A stretch of 64,000 nucleotides of DNA from CAVVXN01 sp963772585 (GCA_963772585.1 CAVYXV010000005.1:62001-126000); one strand, 5' to 3'. Positions 26,496 through 35,633 are shown, counted from the stretch's first letter. The notes: a model not told the origin generated them from the sequence alone. Numbers and translations are program-made.

Positions 26496-27794
26496 ATGAG
26501 CGACAGCACCACTCTGACTGCCCAGCGGGGACTTGTGCCTACGAATTCCCTCTTCGAGGGGGTCCTGGCGCGCTACGAGCGCGCCGCAGACGTCATGGGG
26601 CTGGATCCCGACATCCGACGGATCCTCGCCTCCCCCGCGAACGAGATCGTCGTCCATTTCCCCGTTCGTCTGGACGACGGGCACATCCAGATGTTCACGG
26701 GGTATCGGATCCAGCACAACGACGCCCTCGGGCCGTTCAAGGGCGGGCTGCGCTTCCACCCCCAGGTGGACCTCGACGAGGTGCGCGCCCTGGCGGCGTG
26801 GATGACCTGGAAGACGGCCCTTGCCGACGTGCCTTTCGGGGGCGGCAAGGGCGGCATCCAGATGGACCCGGCGGCCTACTCGCGGGGGGAACTCGAGCGC
26901 ATCACGCGGCGGTTCACCTTCGCCCTCGGAGACCACATCGGGCCAGAGTACGACATTCCCGCCCCCGACGTGAACACCACGCCCCAGATCATGGCGTGGA
27001 TCCTCGACACGTATCTGCAGTCCCAGCCGCCGCACGAGCGTCACCGTCACACCCATGTCGTCACGGGAAAGCCCATCGCCGTGGGGGGATGCGCCGGGCG
27101 CGAGCAGGCCACCGGTCGGGGCGTCGTCCACTGCATCCGGCGGTGGGCCGAGGACCACGGACGACCCCTCGACGGCCTGTCGTACTCGGTGCAGGGCTTC
27201 GGCAACGTGGGGTCCTGGACTACCCGGCTCCTCAAGGGATATCGCGCGAGACTCGTCGCGGTCGAGGACGCCACCGGCGCCGTCGTCCATCCTGGGGGCA
27301 TCGATGCCGACCGTCTGGCCGCCTGGGTCGCGGCGCACCGCGGCGTGCGGGGCTTCCCCGAGGCCGATGCGATCGGCCACGAAGGGTTCCTCTCCGCCGA
27401 GGTCGATGTGTTCGTCCCCGCGGCCCTGGAGCGAGCGATCACCGCCGACACCGCGCCGCTTCTCAGGGCGCGCATGGTGGCCGAGGGCGCCAACGGGCCG
27501 ACCACGGTCGACGGCGAACGGATCCTGACCGAGCGGGGAATCGACGTCCTCCCCGACATCCTCTGCAATGCGGGCGGCGTCATCGTCAGCTACCTCGAGT
27601 GGCTGCAGAACAAGCGCAGCGAGTCGTGGCAAGAGGAGGAGGTCGAGCGCAGGCTCGAGTCGTGCATCCTGGCCGCGTACGAGAAGGTGAAGACCGCGGA
27701 ACTGGAGTACGGCACGGACACGCGGACCGCGGCCCACATCGTCGCTCTTGCCCGGTTGGCACGTACCTACGTGGAGCGGGGCGTCTTCCCGTAG
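26496..27794 (+). CDS. gdhA: Glu/Leu/Phe/Val-type glutamate dehydrogenase
   Basis: 432 aa, the length of hexameric catabolic-type GDH. The substrate region GPFKGGLRFHP and the family signature VPFGGGKGGIQMDP with catalytic Lys, then DIPAPDVNTTPQIMAWI, are intact. The Rossmann part has VQGFGNVGS (about 231) and ends with AEGANGPTTVDG and CNAGGVIVSYLEW. It interconverts glutamate and 2-oxoglutarate plus ammonia with NAD(P). Proximity to the NtrB/NtrC-like pair suggests nitrogen or amino-acid control, which is an inference. A leucine dehydrogenase-like specificity is less likely given the length and motifs. Confidence 0.92.
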   Translation: MSDSTTLTAQRGLVPTNSLFEGVLARYERAADVMGLDPDIRRILASPANEIVVHFPVRLDDGHIQMFTGYRIQHNDALGPFKGGLRFHPQVDLDEVRALAAWMTWKTALADVPFGGGKGGIQMDPAAYSRGELERITRRFTFALGDHIGPEYDIPAPDVNTTPQIMAWILDTYLQSQPPHERHRHTHVVTGKPIAVGGCAGREQATGRGVVHCIRRWAEDHGRPLDGLSYSVQGFGNVGSWTTRLLKGYRARLVAVEDATGAVVHPGGIDADRLAAWVAAHRGVRGFPEADAIGHEGFLSAEVDVFVPAALERAITADTAPLLRARMVAEGANGPTTVDGERILTERGIDVLPDILCNAGGVIVSYLEWLQNKRSESWQEEEVERRLESCILAAYEKVKTAELEYGTDTRTAAHIVALARLARTYVERGVFP

Positions 27795-28654
27795 TCCGCT
27801 CGAAGTGCCGCAGGGTGGGGGGACGACGGTCGTGCTCGCCCGGATAGCGGACCCGGTGGCGACGGGCCGGACCGGGCCCCGATCCTCCACGAACCGGCGC
27901 TGGCGTCGCGCGGCCCTGGTGTCCGAGGCCCGATGACTCCCCAGGGCCGCGCCCGCCCGACGGCCGGGATCGCGTTGCTCGCAACGGTCGGCCGCATCGC
28001 GCGCCCGATGCCTGCGAGCCGCGCAGGCAACGCGGCCTTGAAGCGGCCGCCCCGGACCCAGACGGCGCCTCCCCCGTCGTACTCCGTCTCGTTCGTGGAG
28101 TTGCCGTCCACGAAGGTGAGGTTCTGGACCGTCAGGCGGGGATGGTCCTGGTTCTGACAGTGGAAGGTGGTCCAGTGCAGCTCCGGGTCGCAGGTATTCA
28201 TGCAGAGGATGCGCGTCGTGCCGCCGCCGCTGAGCGTGACCAGGCCGCCACCGTCGATCACCACGTCCGGGTCCCGGTCGTTGAACACCTTGGCCGGCTC
28301 GGTCAACGTGATGGTGAACGGATCCGGACCGCCGTCGAAGACGATCGTGCCGCCCTCGGCCACCGCCGCGAGGAAGGCCTCCTGCGTGCAACTCTCCGGG
28401 GTGCCGTCGCCGACCACCTGGTCCGGGAAGGACACGTCCTCCGCGCGCGCCTCCAGCGAGACCGGGTAGGCTCCGTCCGGGTTGCCCGCAGGCGGTCCAT
28501 ACGCCGGATCGGGAGAGGGATCCTGCGGTGCGGGCGGGAAGCCACCCACGACGTCGCCACCCGCGGAGGATCCGCCGCAGGAAACGGCGACCAGGCAGCG
28601 AAACGACGCTGCAGCAAGCGCCGGGAGGGGGGAGGTGAGCGCCGTGAACCGCAT
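27767..28654 (-). pseudogene. truncated lipoprotein with right-handed beta-helix domain
   Basis: The N-terminus has a lipoprotein-like signal (ALAAASFRCLVAVSCGGS). From about residue 85 the sequence is a polymorphic-membrane-protein/right-handed beta-helix start: GGTIVFDGGPDPFTITLTEP, VVIDGGGLVTLSGGGTTRIL, LTVQNLTFVDGNSTNETEYDGGGAVWVRGGRFK. Such proteins normally continue for hundreds of residues with repeated rungs; here the family pattern stops near 28040 and the remaining about 90 residues are Arg/Pro-rich, non-family sequence overlapping the 3' end of the glutamate dehydrogenase gene. I read it as a 3'-truncated gene. Confidence 0.65.
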
Positions 28655-28956
28655 GTCGCCTCCGAGGCGTGCGCCGGCTCGAGCACCCGGGCGAGCACCC
28701 TCATCGGCCGGATCCGAGCGGCATCCGCGACCGGAGCGTAGCCCTCCCCGCTGTGACCGGCTGGGTGGGCAGCCCGCGCTTCACGGCGCCTTCATTCACG
28801 ACGGGCACGCGGAACGCGGGTCCGGCGAGGTTCGGAAGGGCGCTCGTGGACCGCGACAGCGCGGGGCCTCGGACCGACGGTCCAGTGGGGGGCACGAAGG
28901 CCCACCGGGGAGCGGTCGCGTCGCAGGGGGAGGGGCCGGAGCGCGGGCGCCGTCGC
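28655..28956 (+). other. intergenic, no gene seen
   Basis: Divergent spacer between the truncated beta-helix gene and the NADH dehydrogenase. Apart from the TACCCT at its right edge, nothing recognisable. Confidence 0.5.
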
Positions 28957-28962
28957 TACCCT
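28957..28962 (+). promoter_or_regulatory. -10 element TACCCT
   Basis: TACCCT ends 6 nt before the GTG at 28969 and decides the start of the NADH dehydrogenase, since no Shine-Dalgarno precedes it. Confidence 0.5.
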
Positions 28963-28968
28963 TGGAGC

Positions 28969-30270
28969 GTGGCGGAGCGGATCGTCATCCTCGGGGGCGG
29001 CTTCGGCGGCGCGTGGTGCGCCCGCGCTCTGGAGCGGAAGATCCCGGACGCCGACGTCCTGGTCCTCGACCGGAACAACTACTTCGTCTTCTACCCGCTG
29101 CTCGTCGAGGCGGGCACGGGCGCGATCGAGCCCCGCCACGCCGTGGTGCGCCAGCGCTCCCTCTTGCGCCGCACGCGCTTCCACATGGGCGAGGTCGTGG
29201 GGCTCGACACGGGGCGGCGCGAAGTCCAGTACCGGCTGGGCGGAGACGGACGCCTGCGCACGGCGACGTACGACCACCTCGTGGTCGCGCTCGGCAGCGT
29301 GACGCGCCTGCCCCCCGTGCCGGGTCTCGCGGAACACGGCTGGGAGATCAAGAGCATCGCCGACGCGATCGCCCTCCAGGACCGCGCGATCCGCATGCTC
29401 GAGCTCGCGGCGGCGACGGACGACGCCGCGCGGCGCCGCGCGCTCCTCCACTTCGTGATCGTCGGCGGGAGCTTCACCGGGGCGGAGCTCGCCGGCGAGT
29501 ACCAGGCGTTCCTGCGGTCGGTTGCTCGTCGCTACCCGCAACTCGATCCCCGCCAGTGCCACGTGACCCTCGTGGAGCGCCTCGACCGGATCCTCCCCGC
29601 CCTCGCGCCGTCGCTCTCCGAGTACGCGACGCGTGTGATGCGTCGGAGGGGGATCGACGTGCGGCTCGGCCGAAGTGTCGACCGGATCGAGACCGACCGG
29701 GTCCACCTCGACGACGGGAAGGTCCTCGACGCGTCCACGGCCGTCTGGTGCGCGGGCGTCGCGCCGAATCCCGTCGTGCGGTCCCTGGGGCTTCCCCTGA
29801 CGGAGGGGGGGTGGATCCGCTGCCGGGAGGACCTCCGCGTGGAGGGATTGGAGAACGTCTGGGCGATCGGCGATGCCGCGGAGAATCCCGGTCCGACCGG
29901 TCGGCCCTACCCCGCCACCGCCCAGCACGCGATCCGGGAGGCGGCGCACGTCGCGACGAACCTCGCCGAAGTGCTCGCCGGACGACCGACGACACCATGC
30001 CGGATCGAGAACGCGGGAACCCTCGCGCCCCTCGGCTGCCGCACGGCCGTCGCGGAGGTGTTCGGCTTGAAGGTCTCCGGCTTTCTCGCGTGGTGGCTCT
30101 TCCGCACGGTCTACCTCATGAAGATGCCGGGAGTCGTCCGCAAGGCGCGGGTGCTCGCCGACTGGAACCTGAACCTCGTCCTACCCCGCGAGCCCGTCCA
30201 GCTCGGCATCGCGCCGACGTGGGCGAGACGGCCGCCGGAGACCTTCGCGGGCGGCGACCGGCCGTCGTAG
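28969..30270 (+). CDS. ndh: type II NADH dehydrogenase (FAD-dependent NAD(P)H:quinone oxidoreductase)
   Basis: 433 aa. FAD-binding ILGGGFGGAW at residues 7-16, quinone-side segment NYFVFYPLLVEAGTGAIEPRH, NADH-binding second Rossmann motif VIVGGSFTGAELAGEY near 164, and the FAD-phosphate motif VWAIGDAAEN near 298. The C-terminal region (FLAWWLFRTVYLMKMPG) is the amphipathic/hydrophobic membrane anchor typical of NDH-2. It passes electrons from NADH to membrane quinone without pumping protons. It is a single gene; its 3' flank runs straight into the RAYT repeat array. Confidence 0.9.
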   Translation: MAERIVILGGGFGGAWCARALERKIPDADVLVLDRNNYFVFYPLLVEAGTGAIEPRHAVVRQRSLLRRTRFHMGEVVGLDTGRREVQYRLGGDGRLRTATYDHLVVALGSVTRLPPVPGLAEHGWEIKSIADAIALQDRAIRMLELAAATDDAARRRALLHFVIVGGSFTGAELAGEYQAFLRSVARRYPQLDPRQCHVTLVERLDRILPALAPSLSEYATRVMRRRGIDVRLGRSVDRIETDRVHLDDGKVLDASTAVWCAGVAPNPVVRSLGLPLTEGGWIRCREDLRVEGLENVWAIGDAAENPGPTGRPYPATAQHAIREAAHVATNLAEVLAGRPTTPCRIENAGTLAPLGCRTAVAEVFGLKVSGFLAWWLFRTVYLMKMPGVVRKARVLADWNLNLVLPREPVQLGIAPTWARRPPETFAGGDRPS

Positions 30271-30335
30271 TACGCGGTACGGGCGGTACGGAGACCCGGT
30301 ACGGCCGCGGTACGGAGCGGTACGGAGACCGTCGG

Positions 30336-30477
30336 TACGGAGACCGGTTTCTTTGTTCGAGATTCGGAGTGCGCGGTACGGAGACCGGTTTCTTTGTGCG
30401 CGGTACGGAGACCGGTTTCTTTGTTCGAGATTCGGAGTGCGCGGTACGCGGAGACCGGTTTCTTTGTTCGAGATTCG
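30336..30477 (+). repeat. tandem left-type ends of the RAYT family
   Basis: Four left-type copies: 30336-30365, a 3'-shortened one 30377-30398, 30404-30434 and 30445-30477, all with GGAGACCGG then TTTCTTTG. The spacers are mostly GGAGTGCGCG-type, and short GTACGG repeats precede the array (30270-30335). The last copy leads into the transposase relic. Confidence 0.85.
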
Positions 30478-30521
30478 AGTGACCACCGGGGCCTCCCGCG
30501 CGATGAACCGGGGAGGCAGCG

Positions 30522-30867
30522 ATGGCTCCGCGCGTTCGTGCGGATGCTCCCGGTCGTAGGTACCACGGGATGAGCCGAGGCATCGCGCGGCATGTCATGT
30601 TCAGCGACCGACGGGATCGCCGCGCGGCACTGGACATCGCGCGCGGCGCACACGGCCGGTAGGAGGTGCGCCTGAAGAGGAAGGCCCGGGACGCGTGGGA
30701 TCTGCTGCGGATCGGGGTTCTCCATGACGTGGCGGGCCTTCGTTGCGAAGACCTGGCTCGTCGCGTCGGGTGCAGCCCGAGCGCGGTGACCCGGATCCTC
30801 GGCGCCCACCGTCAACTTCTCCAGTCGGAGGAGACCCATCGCGCGATCGCGGGCGAGATCGCGCACC
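30522..30867 (+). pseudogene. internally deleted RAYT transposase relic
   Basis: ATG 30522 starts a copy of the RAYT reading frame (MAPRVRADAPGRRYHGMSRG, then IARHVMFSDRRDRR). It ends at a stop near 30663 after an internal deletion, and the C-terminal HTH part resumes at once: LKRKARDAWDLLRIGVLHDV, then AGLRCEDLARRVGCSPSAVTR and AGEIAHR. The HUH and Tyr segments are missing, so it cannot be active. Compared with the intact gene at 39277-40299, about 680 bp are lost. Confidence 0.85.
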
Positions 30868-31164
30868 GAATGTCGAACAAAGAAACCGGGCTTCGTACGG
30901 TCGCGCGATCGCAATCGCGCACCGAATGTCGAACAAAGAAACCGGGCTTCGTACGGGCACCGTCAACTTCTCCAGTCGGAGGAGACCCATCGCGCGATCG
31001 CGGGCGAGATCGCGCACCGAATGTCGAACAAAGAAGCCGGGCTTCGTACGGCCTCCCGAATGTCGAACAGAGAAACCGGGCTTCGTACGCCTCGTACGCC
31101 CGCTTACGCCCTTCGTACGCCCCACGCGCACCGAATGTCGAACAAAGAAACCGGGCTTCGTACG
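30868..31164 (-). repeat. amplified right-type ends with a duplicated transposase tail
   Basis: Five right-type ends: 30868-30900, 30924-30955, 31019-31050 (with AAGAAGCC), 31058-31089 (with CAGAGAAACC) and 31133-31164. A roughly 60-bp piece of transposase tail (CACCGTCAACTTCTCCAGTC onward) at 30808-30867 is repeated at 30959-31018 before the third end. Between ends lie CGTACGCC micro-repeats. Confidence 0.88.
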
Positions 31165-31200
31165 GGGCTCGTACGCCGCTCCGCTCCGTACCGGCCAGGG

Positions 31201-32868
31201 TCACTTGTCCGAGGGCGCCGCGGGCGCGCCCCCCGGACCGCCCAACGGTTCGAGGCTCGCGGGGTCGATTGCCGTCACCTTGCGAGACGTGACCTCGAAG
31301 GTCGCGCGGCGGCCCTCTTCGCGGCCATGGTACTCGAGCGTCCACGTGCCGGGCGTGAGCGCGCCGAGGAGGTAGCCCGGCCGGTGTCCCTTCCCCCAGG
31401 TGCCCCAGTGCGCGCGGCGCTCGATCGTCTCCGCGCCGCTCGTCAGGTGGACCTTCTGCGGCCGGGGATCCGGGTCGCCGTCGATCACGGCCCATCCGCC
31501 GCGCGCCAACCAGACGTCCACTTCGCGCGTCTCGCCCGGGGTCAGGTCCACCTCCACCATCGCCGGCACCCAGAACATGTCCGGCGTCTCCGGGCCGGGC
31601 GACCAGCCTTCCCCGACGGCAAGGCGGTGGTGTCCGGGCATCAGGTCGACCGAATACCCGTCGCCGTCGAGCGAGAGGTACGACCCGCTGGTGCTGCCGC
31701 CGCCCTTGTGGAAGGTCACGGGCAGCCGCTCCGGTACCGTGCCGTCGCCGGTTCGGACGTGGATTCGGAGGTGCGCCGTGGTCTCCGGCGCCGCGCGAAG
31801 GGCCACCTTCACGGTCTGTGCGCCCCCCGTCTCGGGGATCCTCACCGTCAGGACATCGCTGGGCGCGTAGCCCTGGGCCCGGATGCGGAAGCGGTAGGTC
31901 TCGCCGGGCTCCGCCGGCATCGGAAGCGTCGGCTTCGCCTTGCGCGGCTCGTCCGGCGAGACCCACGAGCCGCTGCAGCGGAGCGTCTCCTCGCCGTCCT
32001 TCACGGCGTAGATCTCCTGGGTCACGGTGGCCGGCGCGAGTCCCGTCGCCTCGTCCACGACCAGGAAGCGCAGCACGCCTTGGGGTCCGAGCACGACGAG
32101 AAGATCGTCGTCGCCCGCATGCACCTCGAGGTGGACCTTGCGCCCCGGCTCGTAGCCGTATCCCGCCACCTCGAGGGTGACGTTCCCCTCGGGCAGCCCT
32201 GCGATGCGGAAGGTGCCGTCCTTTTCCACCAGGGCCCGGCGGCGGTTGATCGACGGGCGGAAGGGATCGGTCTCCATGCGCGTCCACGCGTCCGCCGTGC
32301 CCGCGGAGAGCGGCGTCACCCCGTCCTGCTGGAAGACGCGACCGGCCACGACGAGGCCCTCCTCCATGCGCGCGACCACGTGACGCGCCCCCGACGGCGG
32401 CGGCACGAGCCACTCGCTCGACCACGGCGGCCTCGCGTGCGCCCATACCACGAGGTAGCCGCCGCCCTCGACGTCGAGCGTTCCCGTCCCGTCCCGGCTG
32501 TCCGGCGCCGTCTGGCGGGCCTCGCCGTTCCGGTCGCGGATCTCCGCCCGGAGGATCGGGACGGGCGTACCGTCCGCGTCGACGGCCTCGAAGGAGAGCG
32601 ACCAGCGGCCGACCGGCGGGGGGTGAGGGCTTTCGCCCGCGCCGCCGTTCGCGGCCTCCTTCGGCGCGGGGGTCCCCTCCAGGACGGGACCGTCCGCGGC
32701 CGGTCGAGTCCCCTCCGCGCGGCCGTCCCCGTTCGCGTCCCGAGCCACGACGGTGGCCTCGCCCTTCGGGTCGTTGCCCGTCCCGAGCACCCAGCCGACG
32801 ATCCCCGCGAGGACCAACAGCGGCGCCAGGAGAGCGACGCGGCGCCGGAACGAGGGGGAGAGAGCCAT
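31201..32868 (-). CDS. membrane-anchored carboxypeptidase-regulatory-like repeat protein
   Basis: 555 aa. After a basic N-terminus comes a single hydrophobic anchor (VALLAPLLVLAGIVGWVLG), an acidic linker, then about five beta-sandwich repeats with the pattern DG.....GLP.G...L.V.G (for example EKDGTFRIAGLPEGNVTLEVAGY and YLLGALTPGTWTLEY). No catalytic motif. ATG 32868 was chosen over the in-frame ATG at 32880 because TATGCT ends 7 nt before it. Divergent from a second exported repeat protein (33022), suggesting a pair of co-regulated envelope proteins. Confidence 0.78.
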   Translation of the reverse strand: MALSPSFRRRVALLAPLLVLAGIVGWVLGTGNDPKGEATVVARDANGDGRAEGTRPAADGPVLEGTPAPKEAANGGAGESPHPPPVGRWSLSFEAVDADGTPVPILRAEIRDRNGEARQTAPDSRDGTGTLDVEGGGYLVVWAHARPPWSSEWLVPPPSGARHVVARMEEGLVVAGRVFQQDGVTPLSAGTADAWTRMETDPFRPSINRRRALVEKDGTFRIAGLPEGNVTLEVAGYGYEPGRKVHLEVHAGDDDLLVVLGPQGVLRFLVVDEATGLAPATVTQEIYAVKDGEETLRCSGSWVSPDEPRKAKPTLPMPAEPGETYRFRIRAQGYAPSDVLTVRIPETGGAQTVKVALRAAPETTAHLRIHVRTGDGTVPERLPVTFHKGGGSTSGSYLSLDGDGYSVDLMPGHHRLAVGEGWSPGPETPDMFWVPAMVEVDLTPGETREVDVWLARGGWAVIDGDPDPRPQKVHLTSGAETIERRAHWGTWGKGHRPGYLLGALTPGTWTLEYHGREEGRRATFEVTSRKVTAIDPASLEPLGGPGGAPAAPSDK

Positions 32869-32875
32869 CACGCCG

Positions 32876-32881
32876 AGCATA
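32876..32881 (-). promoter_or_regulatory. -10 element TATGCT
   Basis: On the minus strand TATGCT ends 7 nt before ATG 32868. It overlaps the alternative ATG at 32880, arguing against that start. Confidence 0.45.
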
Positions 32882-33021
32882 GGAACGTCGGCGGGTCGGA
32901 TCGGGGGTGGCCGACCTACGGGTCACTGCTACCGGCGGGTAGCGAGCGGGGCCGGCACGGGACACGGGGAGCGAATCCCGGCCAGATCGGCGCCGGAGCG
33001 GGATTTGCGCCGAGCGCCGCC

Positions 33022-34911
33022 ATGCGTTCCCGGCTCGCGGTGGGCGGTGGGCTGTTCCTGGCCGCCGGGCTCGCCGCGGCGATGGCCCTCGTGCCGTCCG
33101 GACGCGCCGCCCTCGACGCCGCGTCCGACGCAGCCGACGCGCCCGCGGCCCCCGCGCTGCCGAGCGGCCCGCGCCTCGTGGGTCGGGCCGATCGCGCCGG
33201 CAGGGCGGCCGCGGCGGCCGCGAAGGGTGCGGACGAGAGGGGCGGCGCGGCGGTCCGGGACCGAGACGAACGGATCGAAGGGACGATCACGGGGTCCACG
33301 CCGGACGGCGCCGTCCCCCTCGCCGACGTCCGGGTGGTCGTCTCGCTGGAGGCGTACCGGCACCGTCAGTGCTTCGGCACCCACTGGATTCGCGACCGGC
33401 AGACCGTGAGGACGGATGCCGACGGCCGCTTCGCGCTGGCGGTTCCCGACTTCGGATGCCACCTGAGCGCGGCGTACCTCGAGGTGGCGCCGCCCGCCGG
33501 CTGGGTCGCGCCGCCCGTGCGGAAGCTCTCGGTGGCGCGGGTGTTCGTTCCCGTCGAGATCGCGTCGAGGACCTACGACCACTCGCCCTGGGTGTCGTTG
33601 CCCGACCCGGGCGGGGCCGACGCCCGGCCGCTCGACCCGTCCGGTCGGTGGGCGCGTCCCGCGATCCGCTTGGAGCGCGCCGCGCGTGTCGAAGGCGTCG
33701 CGCTCGGTCCCCGGGGAGGGCGCCTCGCCGGCGCGGTCGTGGGCTGCTCGTGGCCGTTGGCCGAGGTGGGGCTTCGACGCACCGTCGTCCGCACGAACGG
33801 CCGCGGGCGATTCGCCTTCGACGTGCCCGCCTCCCTCGCGTCCGTGGACCTCGACCTCGCACTCCGACCGTCGTCGCGCGACCGCGTACGATTCGCGCCG
33901 ACGGCCGAACCGCGACCCGAGCCGTGGCCTGAGGGCCCCCCGCCGTCGGGGGCGGTCACCGCTCCTGCGGATCTCCCGGCGTATCCCTGGCCCGGAACCC
34001 CCCGCGCCTCCGTCCCCCCGGGCGCCAGGGGCGTGGTCCTCCAGGCGGAGGAAGAGGCCACGCTCTCCGGCCGCGTGCGCACCGCCGACGGCTCGCCCGT
34101 CGCCGGCGGCGCCTTCGACGTCCTGCCCGGCCCCGACGCGCCGTGGCCCGTGGGCTACGACCGCGCGGGCGAGCGGCGCGCGGACGTGACCGTGGAGTCC
34201 GACGGGCGGTTCGTGGTGCACGGCCTGCCGCGGGGAAGCTGGATCCTCCTCTACCGCCAGGAACGGTCGGAGGGCCCGCCGCTGCTCGGTCACGTCTTCG
34301 CGCACTCTCCGTCGTCCGGTCTCGACCTCGTCGCGCGGCCCGCCGCGACGCTCGACCTGGACTACCGGACGCCGGGCGGCGACCCGGCGCCTGATCCCCC
34401 GTCGGCCTTCGACGCGCAGTTCGTCCAACCGGCCGTCGCCGGAGCGCCGGACGGTTGGTGGGGGGATCCGCAGGTGCCGCGCCTCACGCGGTTTCGCGAG
34501 ACGGACGATTGGCGGCGCCGGAGCGGACAGCTCGACGTCTGGGCGCACGACGGGCTCGACGACGGACCGGGTGCGCTCTACGTCGTGGCCGACGACGGCC
34601 GGCAGGCCTGGGTCGAGCACGTCGATCCCGGGGTGGGCCGGCGCGTCGTGCTCCGTCCCGGCGCGGCCATCGAGGGGCGCATCGCCGACTACGACGCGCT
34701 CGAGATGCACGGCATCGAGGTCGTCGCGCGGCGAGGCCCCTTCACTCGTGCGGGCACCGTGGACCGCCGGGGGACCTTCCGCATCGACGGCCTCACGCCC
34801 GGTCGGTGGAACGTGTCCCTCCGCGCGGAGGACGTCTGGGAGGAGAACCCGCGTGCGTCCCGCCGCGAGGTCCCCACCGGTACGATGGACCTCGTCCTCC
34901 ATGCCCGCTGA
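33022..34911 (+). CDS. exported/anchored protein with carboxypeptidase-regulatory-like domains
   Basis: 629 aa. The N-terminus (RLAVGGGLFLAAGLAAAMAL) is a signal peptide or anchor, followed by an Ala/Arg-rich spacer. Beta-sandwich repeats follow with the same rhythm as the divergent neighbour: RIEGTITGSTPDGAVPLADVRV, LSGRVRTADGSPVAGGAFDV, IEGRIADYDALEMHGIEVV and RRGTFRIDGLTPGRWNVSL. No enzymatic signature. Probably an envelope protein. The AlkB gene starts 37 bp downstream and could share the transcript, though TACGCT offers it its own promoter. Confidence 0.72.
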   Translation: MRSRLAVGGGLFLAAGLAAAMALVPSGRAALDAASDAADAPAAPALPSGPRLVGRADRAGRAAAAAAKGADERGGAAVRDRDERIEGTITGSTPDGAVPLADVRVVVSLEAYRHRQCFGTHWIRDRQTVRTDADGRFALAVPDFGCHLSAAYLEVAPPAGWVAPPVRKLSVARVFVPVEIASRTYDHSPWVSLPDPGGADARPLDPSGRWARPAIRLERAARVEGVALGPRGGRLAGAVVGCSWPLAEVGLRRTVVRTNGRGRFAFDVPASLASVDLDLALRPSSRDRVRFAPTAEPRPEPWPEGPPPSGAVTAPADLPAYPWPGTPRASVPPGARGVVLQAEEEATLSGRVRTADGSPVAGGAFDVLPGPDAPWPVGYDRAGERRADVTVESDGRFVVHGLPRGSWILLYRQERSEGPPLLGHVFAHSPSSGLDLVARPAATLDLDYRTPGGDPAPDPPSAFDAQFVQPAVAGAPDGWWGDPQVPRLTRFRETDDWRRRSGQLDVWAHDGLDDGPGALYVVADDGRQAWVEHVDPGVGRRVVLRPGAAIEGRIADYDALEMHGIEVVARRGPFTRAGTVDRRGTFRIDGLTPGRWNVSLRAEDVWEENPRASRREVPTGTMDLVLHAR

Positions 34912-34936
34912 TGTCCGGCCGTCCTCGGCGCCCGGG

Positions 34937-34942
34937 TACGCT
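34937..34942 (+). promoter_or_regulatory. -10 element TACGCT
   Basis: TACGCT ends 6 nt before the GTG at 34949. It supports that start over the GTG one codon earlier. Confidence 0.4.
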
Positions 34943-34948
34943 GCCGTG

Positions 34949-35623
34949 GTGACTGTTTCCGCCCGCCGGCACGCACGGTTCGACCCGTACCGGCCGGGGC
35001 CCGGCGCCGGGCGGCTGGGCCGCATGCCCGACGCAGCCTGCCGGCTGGTCCCCGCGTGGATGGGGGAGGGCGAGGCCGACGTGCTGCTCGGGCGGTTGCG
35101 GGACGGGTTGCCGTGGGAGCAACGCGTGCTTCGCGTCTACGGCGAAGATCGCAAGACGCCGCGGCTCACGTGCTGGGTGGGGGATCCCGGCGCGACCTAC
35201 ACCTACTCGGGCGCACGGCACGAGCCGCTCCCCTGGACGCCGGAGCTCGCGGACCTGCGGGAGCGGCTGGAGCGCGATCTCGCGACGCGGTTCAACAGCG
35301 TCCTCGCCAACCTCTACCGCGACGGGAACGACTCGATGGGGTGGCACAGCGACGACGAACCCGAGCTCGGCGTCGATCCCGTGATCGCCTCCGTCAGTCT
35401 CGGCGCGGTGCGCACCTTCCGTTTCAAGCACCGCTTCCGGCGCGACCTCGACCCCGTGGACGTCGAGCTCCCGCACGGTTCCCTCCTCGTGATGGCCGGA
35501 CCCACGCAACGCTGCTGGCGTCACGGCGTACCCAAGCGCAGCCCGCGACGGGTGTCGTCCGCCCGGATCAACCTGACCTACCGCTGGGTGGAGCCGTCGG
35601 GCCGCTCCTCGCCCCGTCCCTGA
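34949..35623 (+). CDS. alkB: AlkB-family 2-oxoglutarate/Fe(II) dioxygenase
   Basis: 224 aa. The substrate-flank motif PRLTCWVGDPGATYTYSG and the iron triad MGWHSDDE (H133, D135) with WRHGVPK (distal His), then SSARINLTYRW giving the 2-oxoglutarate-binding Arg, match the ALKBH2/3-like branch of AlkB more than E. coli AlkB. It oxidatively removes 1-methyladenine and 3-methylcytosine from nucleic acid. There are two adjacent GTG codons; the second fits the promoter spacing. The 3' end is 10 bp from the convergent hydrolase gene. Confidence 0.9.
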   Translation: MTVSARRHARFDPYRPGPGAGRLGRMPDAACRLVPAWMGEGEADVLLGRLRDGLPWEQRVLRVYGEDRKTPRLTCWVGDPGATYTYSGARHEPLPWTPELADLRERLERDLATRFNSVLANLYRDGNDSMGWHSDDEPELGVDPVIASVSLGAVRTFRFKHRFRRDLDPVDVELPHGSLLVMAGPTQRCWRHGVPKRSPRRVSSARINLTYRWVEPSGRSSPRP

Positions 35624-35633
35624 GCGCTCCGCT

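Noticed and set aside
30336..31164. CRISPR-like array of about 32-bp repeats
   Set aside because: Copies are in both orientations, spacing is irregular (8-60 bp), 'spacers' contain transposase tail or GTACGG repeats, and no cas genes are present. They are ends of the RAYT family.
30868..31164. Recurring peptide MSNKETGLRT / FEIRVTT in many reading frames
   Set aside because: It is the translation of the repeated DNA ends, not a protein motif. Frames containing it are not genes.
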